64,000 nucleotides of DNA, from the NCBI GenBank assembly GCA_028554755.1, contig JAPTOF010000003.1, positions 7,153,501-7,217,500 on the forward strand, given 5' to 3'. Origin of the DNA: Cordia subcordata (lineage: Eukaryota; Streptophyta; Magnoliopsida; Boraginales; Cordiaceae). The notes below the pieces were generated by a model. The model searched no databases, was not told where the DNA came from, and saw only the letters and a list, made by a program, of their open reading frames with translations. The position numbers were made by a program, and so were the translations under genes. Positions 1 through 11,857 of this stretch are shown here, piece after piece (the stretch's first letter is position 1; every line of letters starts with the position of its first letter).

Positions 1-384
1 ATCCAATTTTACCACCCAAAAAGAAGTTGCACACTCAGGTGCGAGTATATATATAAATGTAAACCTATTCATGAGCTCTAATTAAACCTCACAGAGATAA
101 TCATCTCTTTGTTATTTTCTGCAAACATATTGATGATCACAAGCAATATAGCGCCACACATTCCATTGTTTTTTTGTTTTTGGCACATAATTAGGTCAGT
201 CCGTGCAAACTAGAAAGCTTGCGAAGGAAAGGGAATTCCCTAATTAAGTGAATGCAATGTTTTTCGAATTGTTTCATCGTAATTATATAAGATCTAAAGT
301 CTAAAAAGTACGACAGGGGAAAAAAAAGTGATGGTGAATAGTGACTTGAGTGTTGCTTTGATACATTTACAACCAACTATTTTA
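1..384. other. Unassigned left edge, no gene seen
   Basis: AT-rich sequence with a TATA-like run near 45-58. I see no convincing coding exon. A short minus-strand open frame at 191-376 has no recognisable motif. The identifiable copia integrase homology stops near 385, so this stretch lies past the break point of that element. Confidence 0.4.
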
Positions 385-3184
385 AAGTATCAGATTTTAG
401 GAGTCTTATCATGCCACAACTCATATGGAGTTTTGTTGAGAATAGGTCGAATGAGAATTCCATTTTCCACATAGCACGTAGTGTTTATGGCTTCACTCTA
501 GAAGTACGTAGGAAAATTGTGTTCTTTAAGCATAGTCCTTGCCATTTCTTGTAGAGTTCAATTTTTCCTTTTTACTACCCAATTTCATTGAGGAGTTCAA
601 GGGCCAAAAAAGTTGTGTTTAATACCATGCTCGTCACAAAAATGCATAAAAGGTGAATTCACGTTTCATCACAAAAATGCACAAAAGGTGAATTCACGTA
701 TTCAGTGCCATTATGACTACGTATGCAAGTTATAAAATAGCCTTTCTCACTTTGCACTTTATGGCACAACCTTGCAAATTCATTAAAGGCTTCATTTTTG
801 TGGGTAAGAAACATGACTCATATAAATCTAGTATAATCATCCATAACAACAAAAGTGTATTTAGATCTACCTAGACTAGCAACATCAATAGGTCTAAACA
901 AGTCCATATGCAATAGTTGTAAAGCTCTGGATGTTGAGACCATATTAATAGGTTTGAAAGAAGTTTTATGGTGTTTACCAAGTTGACATGCATCACATAC
1001 TTTATTTTTTTCAAATTTGATTTTAGGCAAATCTCTAACTAGTTCATTTCTAGATAAAGTTTTCAATAAACTCATGTTAGCATGCCTAAATCTTTTATGT
1101 CATAACCAAGAATTTTGATGTACTGCAGATAAACAAGTGACATTTTGGTTCTCGAGTTGATTAATCTCAATAGTATACACACTATTATTTCTACAAGTAA
1201 TAAAAAGCACATTGTCACTATTACAATCATGTACACTACAAGTAGATGATTGAAAAGAGACTTTATGACCTTTATCACATAGTTGACTAATGCTAAGTAG
1301 CTTGAATTTAAGACCTTCTACAAATAGCATATTATGAATTGTAAGTGAGTCATTCTTATCGATGCTTTCTTTGCCAATGATTCTTCCTTTGCTATTGTCT
1401 CCGAATGTCACATCCCTTCCTTTGACTTTCTTAAGATTATAGAATATTGAGGGGTCACCAATTTTGTGTTTTGAGCATCTATCTAGAATCCATTTCTTTC
1501 CTTCATTCTCTACTTGCAAGTTGAAAGAACACAACAATGCTTTATATTGATCCCCAATTTCCTGGGTCCATAAGGTTAGTCTTAATTTTTGGCTTTCATA
1601 ACCCATTTGGGTTTTTGCCACTATGGAACAAGAGCGCCTCTATTGTGTAATTTCTTAAAACAACATTGAGAAGAAATATGCCCATTATTTTCACAATAAG
1701 TACAAGTAATAAAAGATTTTAAAAGTGCAGTGGAGGATGATGCTTTCGTTTTTCAAATATTTTTGTTTGGTTATAGGCTCATAACCAATTCCACTTTTGT
1801 CAAATATCATTTTTTGTGAACCAAGAAGTTTTTCAAATATTTTTGGTCCATTTGTAAACTTGTTCACAATCATTTATAGATCATTGTTTTTCTTTATCGA
1901 ATCATTTACTTGTTTTTTCAAACCATTTATGTTTTCCAAATAAGATGAATTTTCTTTTCAAGGTTATCCTTTCCTTCAAGGCAATTTTCAAATCCTTTTG
2001 TAAAGCCCTATTTTTGCTTAAAGCAATTGAAAAATCATCACAAAATTTAGAAAAAGCTTCTTGTAATTCTTCAAAAGTAAATTCTTTATGATCACTTCAA
2101 AGATAGTTCAAGGAATTACTTACCTCGTCTTTGTTTGCAATGAGCCACACATTGTTTGCAACTTTATGTTTCTCTTCACTTTCTCATTCACTTTCGGAGC
2201 CATCCCATATAGCTTTGAGAGCTTTTCTTTCCCTTTGTTTTGTTATCTTTGGACAATTGGTTTTGATGTGATCGGGTTTGTTACAATTGAAACATTTGAG
2301 TTCTTTATTCTTTCCTATTTCTGGTTTTCTCCTTTCCTTGCCTTTTGTCTTCCAAGTGTTCGAGTTTGCTTCTTTCTTCAACCTTTTGTACTTCATGAAT
2401 TTTCTAAAATTCTTTGCAAGCAAGCCATCTCTTTATCTTTGGATTCATCGCTATCTTCCTTACTTGAAGGGTATTTGGAGGCAATAAACGCCATGGATTT
2501 CTTCATCTTCTTAGCTTCTTCTTTATGTACTTTGAGCTCTAACTCATGTGTCATGAGAGAACCAACTAGCTCATTCAAGGTAAGTGTGTTGAGGTCTCTT
2601 GCTTCTTCCATGGCCGTCACTTTTGGTTGTCATTGAAGTGGTAAACTTCTTAACATTTTTCTCACCATTTCTGCATTTGAATATTATTTTACAAGTGCCT
2701 TAAGACTATTAGTAATGTCAACAAATATAGAAAACATACATTCAATATTTTCACTAGATTCAATTTTGAATCTTTCATATTTTTGAACAAGCATGCTGAT
2801 TCTAGATTCCTTAAGTTGACTAGTATCTTCATAAGTTACTTCAAATTGATCCCAAATTTCTTTAGCCAAAGTGCAAACCATAACTCTAGCAAATTCAATA
2901 GCATTCAATCCAACATACAAGGTATACAAAGCCTTAGCATTCAATTTAACAAGTTTATAATCTTTTTCATCCTATTCATATTCCGTTTTCAATGCTTTCT
3001 TGTCACTTGCCATTTTCATAAGATATTGTGGTCCATTTTCATTTATTTTCCATGCTTTATAATCATGAGCTTGGACAAACACTTTCATTCTCATTTTCCA
3101 AAAAGAGTAATTAAGGCCATCAAATATGGGAGTTTTATAAATTGACAAACTTTTAATGCTAGTAGCATTAACATTATTTGCCAT
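385..3184 (-). pseudogene. Ty1/copia gag-pol remnant (Gag, zinc knuckle, GAG-pre-integrase, partial integrase)
   Basis: Minus-strand coding pieces read in order from 3184 downwards. First comes a copia Gag start (MANNVNATSIKSL, with FDGLNYSFWKMRM), then a UBN2-type Gag core (2944-2684). A zinc knuckle of form CX2CX4HX4C (CFNCNKPDHIKTNC) lies at 2294-2253. A GAG-pre-integrase segment (about 1621-820) holds VCDACQLGKHHKTSF, followed by the integrase core with LHMDLF and DDYTRF. Integrase homology continues in broken form (EMARTML, TPYELWHDKTP) to about 385 and then stops. Reverse transcriptase and RNase H are absent. Several frameshifts and stops separate the pieces, so the gene is dead. Family assignment rests on motif order Gag-integrase and on the adjacent PBS and LTR. 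Confidence 0.88.
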
Positions 3185-3216
3185 ATTAATTCTATCAGTT
3201 GTTAAACTATATGTAG

Positions 3217-3236
3217 AACCTTAGCTCTTAATACCA
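3217..3236 (-). other. Primer binding site of the copia element
   Basis: On the minus strand this reads TGGTATTAAGAGCTAAGG, close to the TGGTATCAGAGC primer site complementary to initiator tRNA-Met that is usual for plant copia elements. It lies 2 nt inside the LTR end at 3239, exactly where a PBS belongs, and just upstream of the Gag start. Confidence 0.8.
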
Positions 3237-3238
3237 CT

Positions 3239-4001
3239 TGTTATGGGACAAATAATCTTAAGAGGGGGGTGGATTAAGATTATACTACTTTTGCAAAAAT
3301 TAATTCAATTCAATGCTAATTTTAGAATCAAGATAATAAACAAATGACACAAGCAATTCATCAAATTGGTTGCAAGCAATATGAAAGTAATTGAGGTAGG
3401 AAGAGAAAGGAATAGAATGCACTAGATTTTTAGGTGGTTTGGTCAAGGCTATGTCTACCACCTAAGAATTCTCCCTTTAAAACTTCAACCTCCTTCACTA
3501 TAAATACTCTTTCACATGTTGGTAGAGTATAAATTAACTTGTTACAACTCTTTAAAGCACTCTCTTCAAAGAACCTAAGTGAAAGCACCTCACTAAGGAT
3601 TTTCACACTGTTCTCAAGCTAAGAACTCAATTCTCAATCTATCCTAGCTACAAAGTGCAATTACAATTGGTAATGATAAGAAAGAATACAAAAATTTTGC
3701 TCACCTCACCTAATAGATATGAAAATGTATAGATCTTGTATAACTCAATGACATAGACAATCAAAAGCTCAAAAATGTTTGTAATGCTCAAGTGTATGTT
3801 GAAAAGCTTTAGAATGATGTTTGAATAGTGTTAGAAAAAGCTGTTGAAGATCTATGATACAGAAAAAATTGTGTAACATGAGAGTGGATTGAAAAGTTTT
3901 CCAAAAATAGGTTTCAATAGGCAAAATTTAAAACACAGTAGAGTAGGGTCTATCGATCAGGAGGTGTGTCTGGCATGTACTTCTAGCATTCTATATACCC
4001 C
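3239..4001 (-). repeat. Copia 5' LTR, inner part (interrupted by element B)
   Basis: The plus strand starts TGTTATGGGACA next to the PBS, so on the minus strand the LTR ends CCATAACA. The tract CACCCCCCTCTTAAG near this end (minus strand) matches the ending of the separate solo LTR at 45556-47299, so both belong to one copia family. No LTR terminus is visible before element B begins. The LTR is therefore split, and 47754-48773 is its likely continuation. Confidence 0.7.
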
Positions 4002-4003
4002 TT

Positions 4004-4072
4004 TGTTTACACCTAAAATTTACAATCAGTTTGGCTAATGGCTGAGAGGTGAGATGTCAGGACAAGGGAAAT
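4004..4072 (+). repeat. B 5' LTR, first fragment
   Basis: Sixty-nine bases starting TGTTTACACC that match the start of the B 3' LTR at 44970 (TGTTTACACCCAAAATCTGC). The match breaks at GGGAAAT, where element A begins, and resumes at 23861. Confidence 0.8.
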
Positions 4073-5947
4073 TGATGTGCCTTAATTTTGTGTGTGTTTT
4101 CATTGTTAATTACTTATGCTTTTAAGGTGTTTTGTGCTTGTAAAGTGGCATTAGTGTAGTACATACGGTAAAATTAAGCTTAAGCGAAGATAATTGTACA
4201 TAGTTGAGTATAATAAATAAATGTTATACTAATTGCTTGGTTTAATGATTTAGGTGAGACGTGGGTTGAAAATGAAGCTTGCATGATGACAGGTGATGAA
4301 GATCAGTGTATGGGTCATGGGAAAGAGGCCGAAATCACAGAAGATGAAGATTGAAGCAAATAGCTCATAAAGATTGAAGCAAATAGGAGCTACCAGTCGA
4401 TCACCAAAGGCTACTAGCTGGCCAATAGGGTCAGCCGACAAATCCAGAGAACAGAAGATTGTAGTGGCTAAGCCTATTGGTTGACCTTCGATTATTCCAG
4501 AGAGCAATTAGAAGAATCAATCGATCGCCTATTAGCGATCTACCAGTAAGGTCGACGTATAGTGATGATGATACCTATAAATAGGGCACGATTTTTAACA
4601 TTTGAAGGGATCAATACATACACTTCACACCCACTTTTCACACACATAAAATCCTAACTCACCTACCTTACACGTACCTTTTCACACACTTCCCACTTGG
4701 ATTCAAGCTTATTTAGAGGGATTTAATAACTTTGGAGTGAGGATTTATGCAAGGATTGTACAAAACTTGCTAGGATGGAAGAGGAGTTTCCTCATTCTTC
4801 TTTCATCCTATTTTATATTATGTTTGAGTAGACTTGTATAGGTAGCTTGTGTAATGGGTTGATTATATACTCTTATATTATAGGATTTGATGGATTAATA
4901 TACGTATGCTTTGTTTTTCTTGTTTCAATGGCTATGATTTAATATATGTCTTGGTGTTTGATAATATGCCCATGTGAGTAGTATATGGATAAATTGATGT
5001 CTATTTGCTACTAAACACCTCTAATCCATTATATAATCATGTCTATGTGTTTGTTTATGGATTGTATGAAGTAGGTAATGCTTATATTCATGTCTATGTG
5101 TATGTTTGCATGCCTAATAGTAGATATGACCTTAATATTACATATATGTTTGTCCCCAATTGCGTTTAATGGTGTAATTCGAGCATGACAATGTTTAATA
5201 CTCGAAGAGTTCCCTTTATTCGCAAGCACCTTAGCTTTAAACATGTATGAATGCATTAATAGGTCAAATCCCGCTATAGTGACCCTAGAACGATGATGCT
5301 TAACTTAAGGCTAGCCTAGATCGAGTCTCCTTTGGCTTTAAACCCAGCCAATAGGATTCTAGGTAGGTTTAGTCAACCCTAGGACACTAGGTCTTGGCTT
5401 TAAACCTAACCAATGGTTTAGGAACTAGGGTAGGTTCATTCTAGATCGCCTAGGAAGCTAGTTAGTCAATCCTAAGGCCTTAGGTCATAAGGACCACGTC
5501 ATGAATCTAGGAGTGCATGTCTAGGGATATAACTGCACTGAGTTGGAGGGAAAAATTAGGATACTAGTTAGTAACCTAGCTAAGAGCAATCACCATAGTT
5601 AAGCCATCCCCCATAATTCTATAGCATTTGAGTCTAGAATCACCTATTGGCAAGCAAAAGTCACCCTAGGTCATTCCATTTGCTAGTTTCCTCTATGTTA
5701 GTTTGTTTTCCTCTTTTTCCATTCCCTTTCTCCTTATAATGTATTTTTATTTCCCTTAGTTTGAGCTCCTATTATATCCAAAAATCCCAAAAATATGGTT
5801 AGTTTATGTTTTCTTTTAGGCATCTTTTAGGACACATATACATAGAATCCTTTTCATAATTAGCCTCCGTGTGGTTCAACACTCATTCTTGCACATATTG
5901 CACTACACTGATTCGTGTGTTTGCGGGGTTTTAGGCTTAGATGATCA
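4073..5947 (+). repeat. A 5' LTR (1875 bp)
   Basis: Starts TGATGTGCC, ends GATGATCA, followed by the PBS. It matches 21060-23860 along its whole length apart from the MITE in that copy. A promoter-like TATAAATAGGGC lies at about 4575-4586. Copies of CATGTCTATGTGTTTGTT occur near 5039 and 5089. A tract with TCTTGGCTTTAAACC and CATAAGGACCAC near the end also occurs in the LTRs of C and D. Confidence 0.88.
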
Positions 5948-5953
5948 AGTTCT

Positions 5954-5971
5954 TGGCACTGTTGCTGGGGA
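5954..5971 (+). other. A primer binding site (tRNA-Asp type)
   Basis: TGGCACTGTTGCTGGGGA lies 6 nt after the LTR end and differs from the Athila consensus TGGCGCCGTTGCCGGGGA at a few positions. That consensus is complementary to the 3' end of plant tRNA-Asp. The differences are transitions, as expected of old methylated DNA. Confidence 0.8.
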
Positions 5972-6360
5972 GCACAGTGGCTTGTGTTCTTTGCTTGTGA
6001 GTTTTAGTAGTTGCTTTGGTTGTTTGTTTTGCTTTATCTTGTTAGTTTGTTTTAGTACTTCCTTATCTTGATTTTTATTTAGATAGCTTGCTTTAGGAGT
6101 TATTTATCTTGCTTTGCTTTTAGTTCCTTTTATCTCTTTTGTTTGCTTTTATTGCTTAAGCATAGCTTGTTTGTTTAGCTTTCTTAGTTTGCTTCTGCTT
6201 TTTGTTTTTAGTAGACTCCATAGAATTGTGCCTTTGTTGCCATAGTTTTATGAAATTTTGGAGTTTTAGGGGTTGAAGTAGCGAAGTTAGAATAGTGTTG
6301 TACGCTAAGTAGGCGATCATTTAGGAATCTCTTAATTCTATTTAATCCTGAACTCGATAT

Positions 6361-7500
6361 GATTGCACATCACTTCATGAATTTAGGTGATATTCTAGGA
6401 GAAATGGATGATCCCAATAATCATCCTATTTCTCCTCCTATTCCTCTTATGAATCCTATTCCATCACATGAGCCCATAAGCCTAAGATCATTTTAGGTAA
6501 GAGCCCTTAGGCCAGACCCACTCATAGACTATGAGCCTACGCTTAGGTAATTTTTCCTCCCCAACGTGTTTGGGCCTAACTTGGCCATCCACGTTTCGTG
6601 GTTAGGGGAAGCTAATTTCGAAATTAAGCCTAGCATGTTGGCTATGCTCCTTTCCTTCTACAAGAGAAGCAATGAGAGTTCTTTGGACTATATCACGAAC
6701 ATTGTAAAGATAAGTTCCACTTTTCATTTCCTTAATGTGTCTTAAGAAGTCATTCACCTTAAGTTGTTCCCATTTTTCCTTAAGGATAAGGCTAGGTCAT
6801 GGTATCATTCTTTACCTAGCAATTGCATTACATCTTGGGATGAGCTCCAGTCTAGGTTTTACCAAAAGTTTTTTCCCATGGCTAAGACTGCTAACCTCAC
6901 GGCTTCGATTATGACTTTCTCCAAACACGATTTAGAGACCTTTCATGAGGCTTGGGAGAGGTTCAATGAACTTTTTAAGCAGTATCCTCACCACAGGTAT
7001 GGTACTTATGACCTTTATTAGCATTTCTTTAGAAGATTAAACGAGCAAAATAGAATTATGGTCAATGTCACATCTGGTGGTGGGTTTTGTAATGTGAGAC
7101 TGAGTGAAGCTTAGGATAAAAAGGATTCATTAGACGAGAAGGCTTTTCAAAACACTGCTATGGATAGGTCTATTAGAGAAGCTAATAGAAGAGGTGTCCA
7201 TGAGGCAGGAGTTTCTTCCAATTTGCCTGCTGAGGTTAAAGCCCTTATAAATAAGCTAGATCAATTCATCTCTTTGACTTTTTCATCTCAAAGTCATAAA
7301 GCTAGCTTATAGGTTCGTCTTCTACCCCGTCGATAGTTAAAATGTGTACCTTCTGTTCCGAGTCATCTCACGAGACTATATCTTGCCCCTCAATACCTCA
7401 GTTTCCCGATTTCATGTAGGAGCAAGTTTGTGCTACACAAGGTTATTCGCATGAGTACAATCTGTACTCGAATCACATACAATCTGGGTTAGAGAGACAA
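6361..7500 (+). pseudogene. A gag (Athila-type capsid and zinc knuckle)
   Basis: Reading from about 6361, stops interrupt a Gag similar to Athila elements. The best-kept part (6764-7021) has FPFFLKDKARSWYHSLP, ITSWDELQSRFYQKFFP and ETFHEAWERFNELFKQYPHH, the Retrotrans_gag core. A zinc knuckle CTFCSESSHETISC (CX2CX4HX4C) follows at 7345-7386 in a shifted frame. Several in-frame TAG and TAA codons and at least one frameshift break the gene. In the family, Gag packages the element RNA into cytoplasmic virus-like particles. Confidence 0.85.
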
Positions 7501-8339
7501 CCCTAAGTTTTCTTGAAGATAGAGTTAGCATGAGTCTTCCTATTCCCAGCAGAGACCCCGTTTTACTAATCCACTAAGGTTTTACCATATTAATTAGACT
7601 AGGCTTCTTAGTGTTCCTCAGTGTTAGGCATTCCTTGTACTGCCTACCCCAACACTTCTTACACAACTTACACCCGCTCCTTAGTCCTATTATGATGAGA
7701 AGCTAGATCTCATCATTTAGATATTCCAGAGACACCAGCAGTAGTTAGATAGTCTTTAGGCTAGGGTAGATGGCCAGTCATGATAATATCCTACTCAGGT
7801 GAATGCTAGACATCACTTATCCTACTCAAGCTTAGGCCAAGGTTGTTACCACTCTTAAGAGTGGTAGAATAGTGGATAATAGGATAGGAGTCAATTATGC
7901 AGTTCTTGCACCTAGTGGTCTTTCAAAGTCTAGAGAGCCCGAGCATAGCCCTGTTACGAGAGATCATAAAGAAAGTCCTACTAGGAGAGTAAAGCCGACT
8001 AGAGACCATGTGAAAGTAGTACTTCCTGCCCACATAGGCAGGGAAAATAGCCCATTAATGATTCGCATGAGTCTAGAGATGTTGCACCTAGGGTTTCATT
8101 CCTATCTGCCTTAGAGAGGCCATCACTTAGTAAGGATACTAGGTTTCTCAAAGTCCTAGAGCATCTTAAAGACCTTAAGGTAAATCTTTCCTTGATAAAT
8201 GCAGTCCATTCTATCCCTTCTTACTCCAAGTTCTTTAAGGATCTTTGCATGAGGAAACATAGAGCATCGACTATGCCAAAGAAGGTGAAGCTCAGGGAAA
8301 AGGTGAGTAGCATTTATATATCAGCCTAAGTTGAGTGAC

Positions 8340-9075
8340 CTTGGAGCTTTCACCTTTCCTTGTAGGATTTGAGAGACCTAGATTGATCAAGCCTTGTTAG
8401 ATTTAAGGTCTAATGTAAACCTCATTCCTTATTCTATCCATCAGTTGCTAGGTATAAGCGAGTTGTCTCCCACCCACATTACTTTTTAGCTAACTGATAG
8501 ATCCAAGTGTAGGCCAAAGGTGTAGTAGAGGACGTCATGGTCCAGGTAGGAGAGTTCATCTACCCTGTAGACTTTATAATGCTAGATATGGATTTGGGTC
8601 ATGATTCTAGGCACTCCACTCCCATCCTCCTAGGTCACCCCTTCCTTGCTACCGTAGATGCCGTCAATTAGTATAGGTTACGGCTTTTAGAGATAAAGTT
8701 TGGGAATTTGAGGTCCACTATGAAGGTTATGGAGGCAATGAATAAAGCTAGTGCAGGAAGAGATAAGAATGAAGAAAAGTGCTTTAGGTTTGAGGTATTG
8801 ATTTGTGTGTTAACGACTTTGCAAAGAAAACCATGACTGATAGTGAGGATCTGAGGAAATTTGAAGATTTGTTGTCTAGCTTTGATTTGAAGACCTTAGA
8901 GCGGAAACTTGTAGCTTCCACCTCCTTAGTTGAGGATTCTTTAATTGAGAAGTCGCTTAAGATTGTTTCTTCTACTCTTGATTCTAGTGTTGTCCATGAG
9001 GATGATATTGAGGTTGAGTTCCTCTTGGTTGAGTCTTGCCTATCCTTAGACTCAAACCCCTTCTTGAACACTTGA
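8340..9075 (+). pseudogene. A aspartic protease and linker
   Basis: The retropepsin catalytic region is seen as LLDLRSNVNLIPYS (Asp codon at 8400-8402), where Athila elements usually have DLGAS. The signature GVVEDVMVQVGEFIYPVDF and ILLGHPFLAT follow (about 8520-8660). An acidic linker at 8803-9075 leads towards RT. The change around the catalytic Asp and several stops mean the enzyme is inactive. In active elements it cleaves the Gag-Pol polyprotein. Confidence 0.78.
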
Positions 9076-9439
9076 AATATGCAATCTCAGGCCTTAATGA
9101 GACCTTCCAGTTATCATAGCATCCGATTTATCTAGTAAGCCCAAGAAGCGTCTCTTAGGACTTCTTATGAAACATAGGAAGGTAATAAGATGGAAAATAG
9201 AAGACTTGAGAGGCATGGACCCTTCGATTTGTATACACCATCTTCACCTTGAGGATGGAGCCATTCATTCGAGGGAGATGCAAAAAGGCTAAACCCATAC
9301 ATGAGCTAGGTAGTAAAGAAGAAGATCATTAAGCTTTTAGATGTAGACATTATATATCCAATCTTCGATAGTAAGTTGGTTAGTGTGGTTCAAGTAATCC
9401 CTAAGAAGCTCGAGATCATAGTTGTAGAGAAGAGAGAAG

Positions 9440-10560
9440 AGAGCTTATCCCTGTAAACACTCCCATGGGTTGGAGAGTTTATATTGACTATAGGAAACTC
9501 AACTTTAGAACTAAGAAGGAGCATTTCCCATTGCCTTTTCTAGACTAGATCTCAGATAGAGTTGCTAGGCATAGCTATTATTATTTTCTAGATGGGTATT
9601 CTGGATACAATTAGATCCCCGTGTTCCTTGAGGACTAGAAGAAAATCACTTTTACTTGTCCCTTTGGCACTTTTGCCTATAGGAAAATGCCCTTTGGTCT
9701 TTGTAATACGCTAATGATATTTCAAAGATGTATGATAGCCATTTTTAGTGATATGATTGAGACGCCCTTAGAGATACTCATGGATGATTTCTAAATCTTT
9801 GGTGATAGCTTTGATGAGTACCTTAGTCACCTCTCTTTGGTCTTAGATCATTATGTGGAGAAGAATCTAGTGTTAAGTTAGGCGAAGTCCCACTTTATGG
9901 TTCAAAGGGGGATAGTCTTGGGTCATGTAGTTTTCTCTAGTGGCATTCAAGTTGACCCAATTAAGGTAAAGCTTATTAAGAAGCTACATGTCCCTTTGTG
10001 TGTTAAGAATGTTAGATCTTTTCTAGGCCATACAGGGTTCTACTGTAGGTTCATTATGGATTTTAACCAGATAGCGTGTCTCTTATTTAGGCTCTTAGCA
10101 TAAGATGTTCCCTTTGAGTTCGATGATGAGTGTGTTAAAGCTTTCGATAGGCTAAAATCCTTATTGTCCTCCTACCCAATCATCCAGTTGCCTAATTATA
10201 GTCTCTCATTTGAGGTTATTTGTGATGCTTCTAATTTTGCTAGGGGCTATTTTAGGTCGAAAGAGAGACAAGTTGCCCCGTGTAGTGTACTACACTAGTA
10301 AGACTCTAAATGAGGCTTAAAAGAATTACACCACTACGAAAAAAGAGCTTCTAGCAGTAGTCTTCTCCATAGACAAGTTTAGGTCGTACATTCTAGGGTC
10401 CAAGGTGATTGTGTATACCGATCATACGGCACTAAGGTATTTGTTAGCTAGAGTCTAAGCCTTGCTTGATTAGGTGGATGCTCCTCCTTCAAGAGTTCAA
10501 TGTTGAGATCCAAGACAAGAAGGGTAGTGAGAATTTGGTTACGGATCATCTTTCCCCTCT
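9440..10560 (+). pseudogene. A reverse transcriptase and RNase H
   Basis: Athila-type RT runs from about 9460. It holds WRVYIDYRKLN, a LDGYSGYN catalytic block near 9590-9611, PFGTFAYRKMPFGLCN, and LMDDF at about 9776-9790 in place of the usual F/YVDD. GHVVFSSGIQVDP and VRSFLGHTGFYCRFI follow (9897-10103), then an RNase H start (ICDASNF, about 10210) that soon frameshifts. Premature stops fall mostly where relatives have Gln or Trp (for example TAG at 9612-9614). Copying of element RNA into DNA is the family role, and this copy cannot do it. Confidence 0.85.
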
Positions 10561-10697
10561 TGCTAGTGAGTCTCCTAGTAATTCTCCCCCTTTTTGTGAT
10601 ACCTTTCCGAATGAACAATTGTTTTCCATTTCTCATCACACATTGTGGTTTGCTCATATAGTCAATTATCTTACACAGGGTGTTTTTCCTCTCATTA

Positions 10698-10699
<2 letters not shown>

Positions 10700-10738
<39 letters not shown>

Positions 10739-10739
10739 G
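10700..10739 (+). repeat. (GA)n microsatellite in A pol
   Basis: A run of GA dinucleotides inside the region between RNase H and integrase. It probably grew after the element died, because it interrupts the coding frame. Confidence 0.9.
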
Positions 10740-10784
10740 CTCCTAGCTTAAGTTAGATATTTCTTTTGGGAAGATCCTTACCTT

Positions 10785-11857
10785 TTCAAAGTGTGTATGG
10801 ATCAACTAATTCGCCAATGTGTGCCCGAGGTTGAGTATGAGAGCTTGTTGAGCATGTGTCACGATGAGGGTTGTGGAAGTCACTTTAGTGGCAAGAAGAC
10901 CACCCAAAGGTCTTACAAAGTGGATTCTTTTGGCCCAATCTCTTTAAGGATGCCCAAGAGTATTGCAAAAAGTGTGTTAGATGTCAACTATCCGGGTCCA
11001 TCTCTAAGAGAAACATAATGCTGTTGTTCCCTATTCTTCCTTATAAGCTATTTGATGTTTGGGGAATTGATTTCATGGGTCTATTTCAACCTTTCTTTGG
11101 ATATCAATACATTTTAGTGGCCATAGATTAGGTGTCCGAATAGGTTGAGGCAATTCCCATATGTACTAATGACTATAAGGTAGTGGTGAAGTTCACTAAA
11201 AATAAGATTTTCTCTAGATTTGGAGTCCTTAGGGTCTTGATTAATGATGGTGGCCAACATTTTTGCCATAGGACACTTGAGGCAGTGTTGAGAAGATATT
11301 TGATCACTCATAAGTTTGCTACCCCTTGTCACCCATAAACTAGTGGACAAGTAGAGGTATCTGTTAGGGAGATCAAGTCCATCTTAGAGAAAATGGTTAG
11401 GCCCAATAGGAAAGATTGGTCTATTAGGTTGAACGATGCTTTGTGGGCTTACCATATCACCTTTAAGACTCCCATTGGTATGTTCTCGTGTAGGTTAATT
11501 TATGGGAAAGTTTGTCACCTGCCAGTAGAACTTGAGCATGGGGCTTATTGGCCAATCAAGGCCTTAAATTTCTATATGGCAAGAGTGGGTAAGAAAAAAA
11601 AGCTTGACCTAGCTGAATTAGAGGAGCTTAGGTTTGAGGCGTATAAGAACGCTAAGCTTTGTAAGGATAAGATAAAGAGGATACATGATAGACACATTCT
11701 TAAGAAATTATTCTCTTCCTCCGATAAAGTTTGGCTATTTAACTTATGTTTGAAACTATTTCCAAGAAAGCTAAAGACAAGAAGGGACAGTCTATATGAG
11801 GTGATGATTGTTTACCCTTCTAGAGCGGTAAAGATAAAAGACTTAAGGGATGGCTAA
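10785..11857 (+). pseudogene. A integrase
   Basis: The N-terminal zinc-binding region is seen as IRQCVPEVEYESLLSMCHDE (from about 10806), with the second His-Cys part degraded. The core has WGIDFMG (about 11055), INDGGQHF with the second Asp (about 11240) and SGQVEVSVREIKSI with the Glu (about 11345). The C-terminal part is open from 11393 to 11857 with LNDALWAYHITFKTPIGM and RFEAYKNAKLCKDKI. Stops replace Gln or Trp codons, for example at 11129-11131 and 11141-11143. No envelope-like gene follows. The frame ends shortly before the conserved GCTACTAAGAGGCAACC tract. Confidence 0.87.

Noticed and set aside
2088..2636. 182-codon plus-strand open frame rich in Phe and Ser
   Set aside because: It lies opposite the copia Gag, whose minus-strand reading has a zinc knuckle and family motifs. 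The plus reading has none.
8784..9071. 95-codon minus-strand open frame
   Set aside because: Opposite the acidic linker between protease and RT of element A, without motifs of its own.
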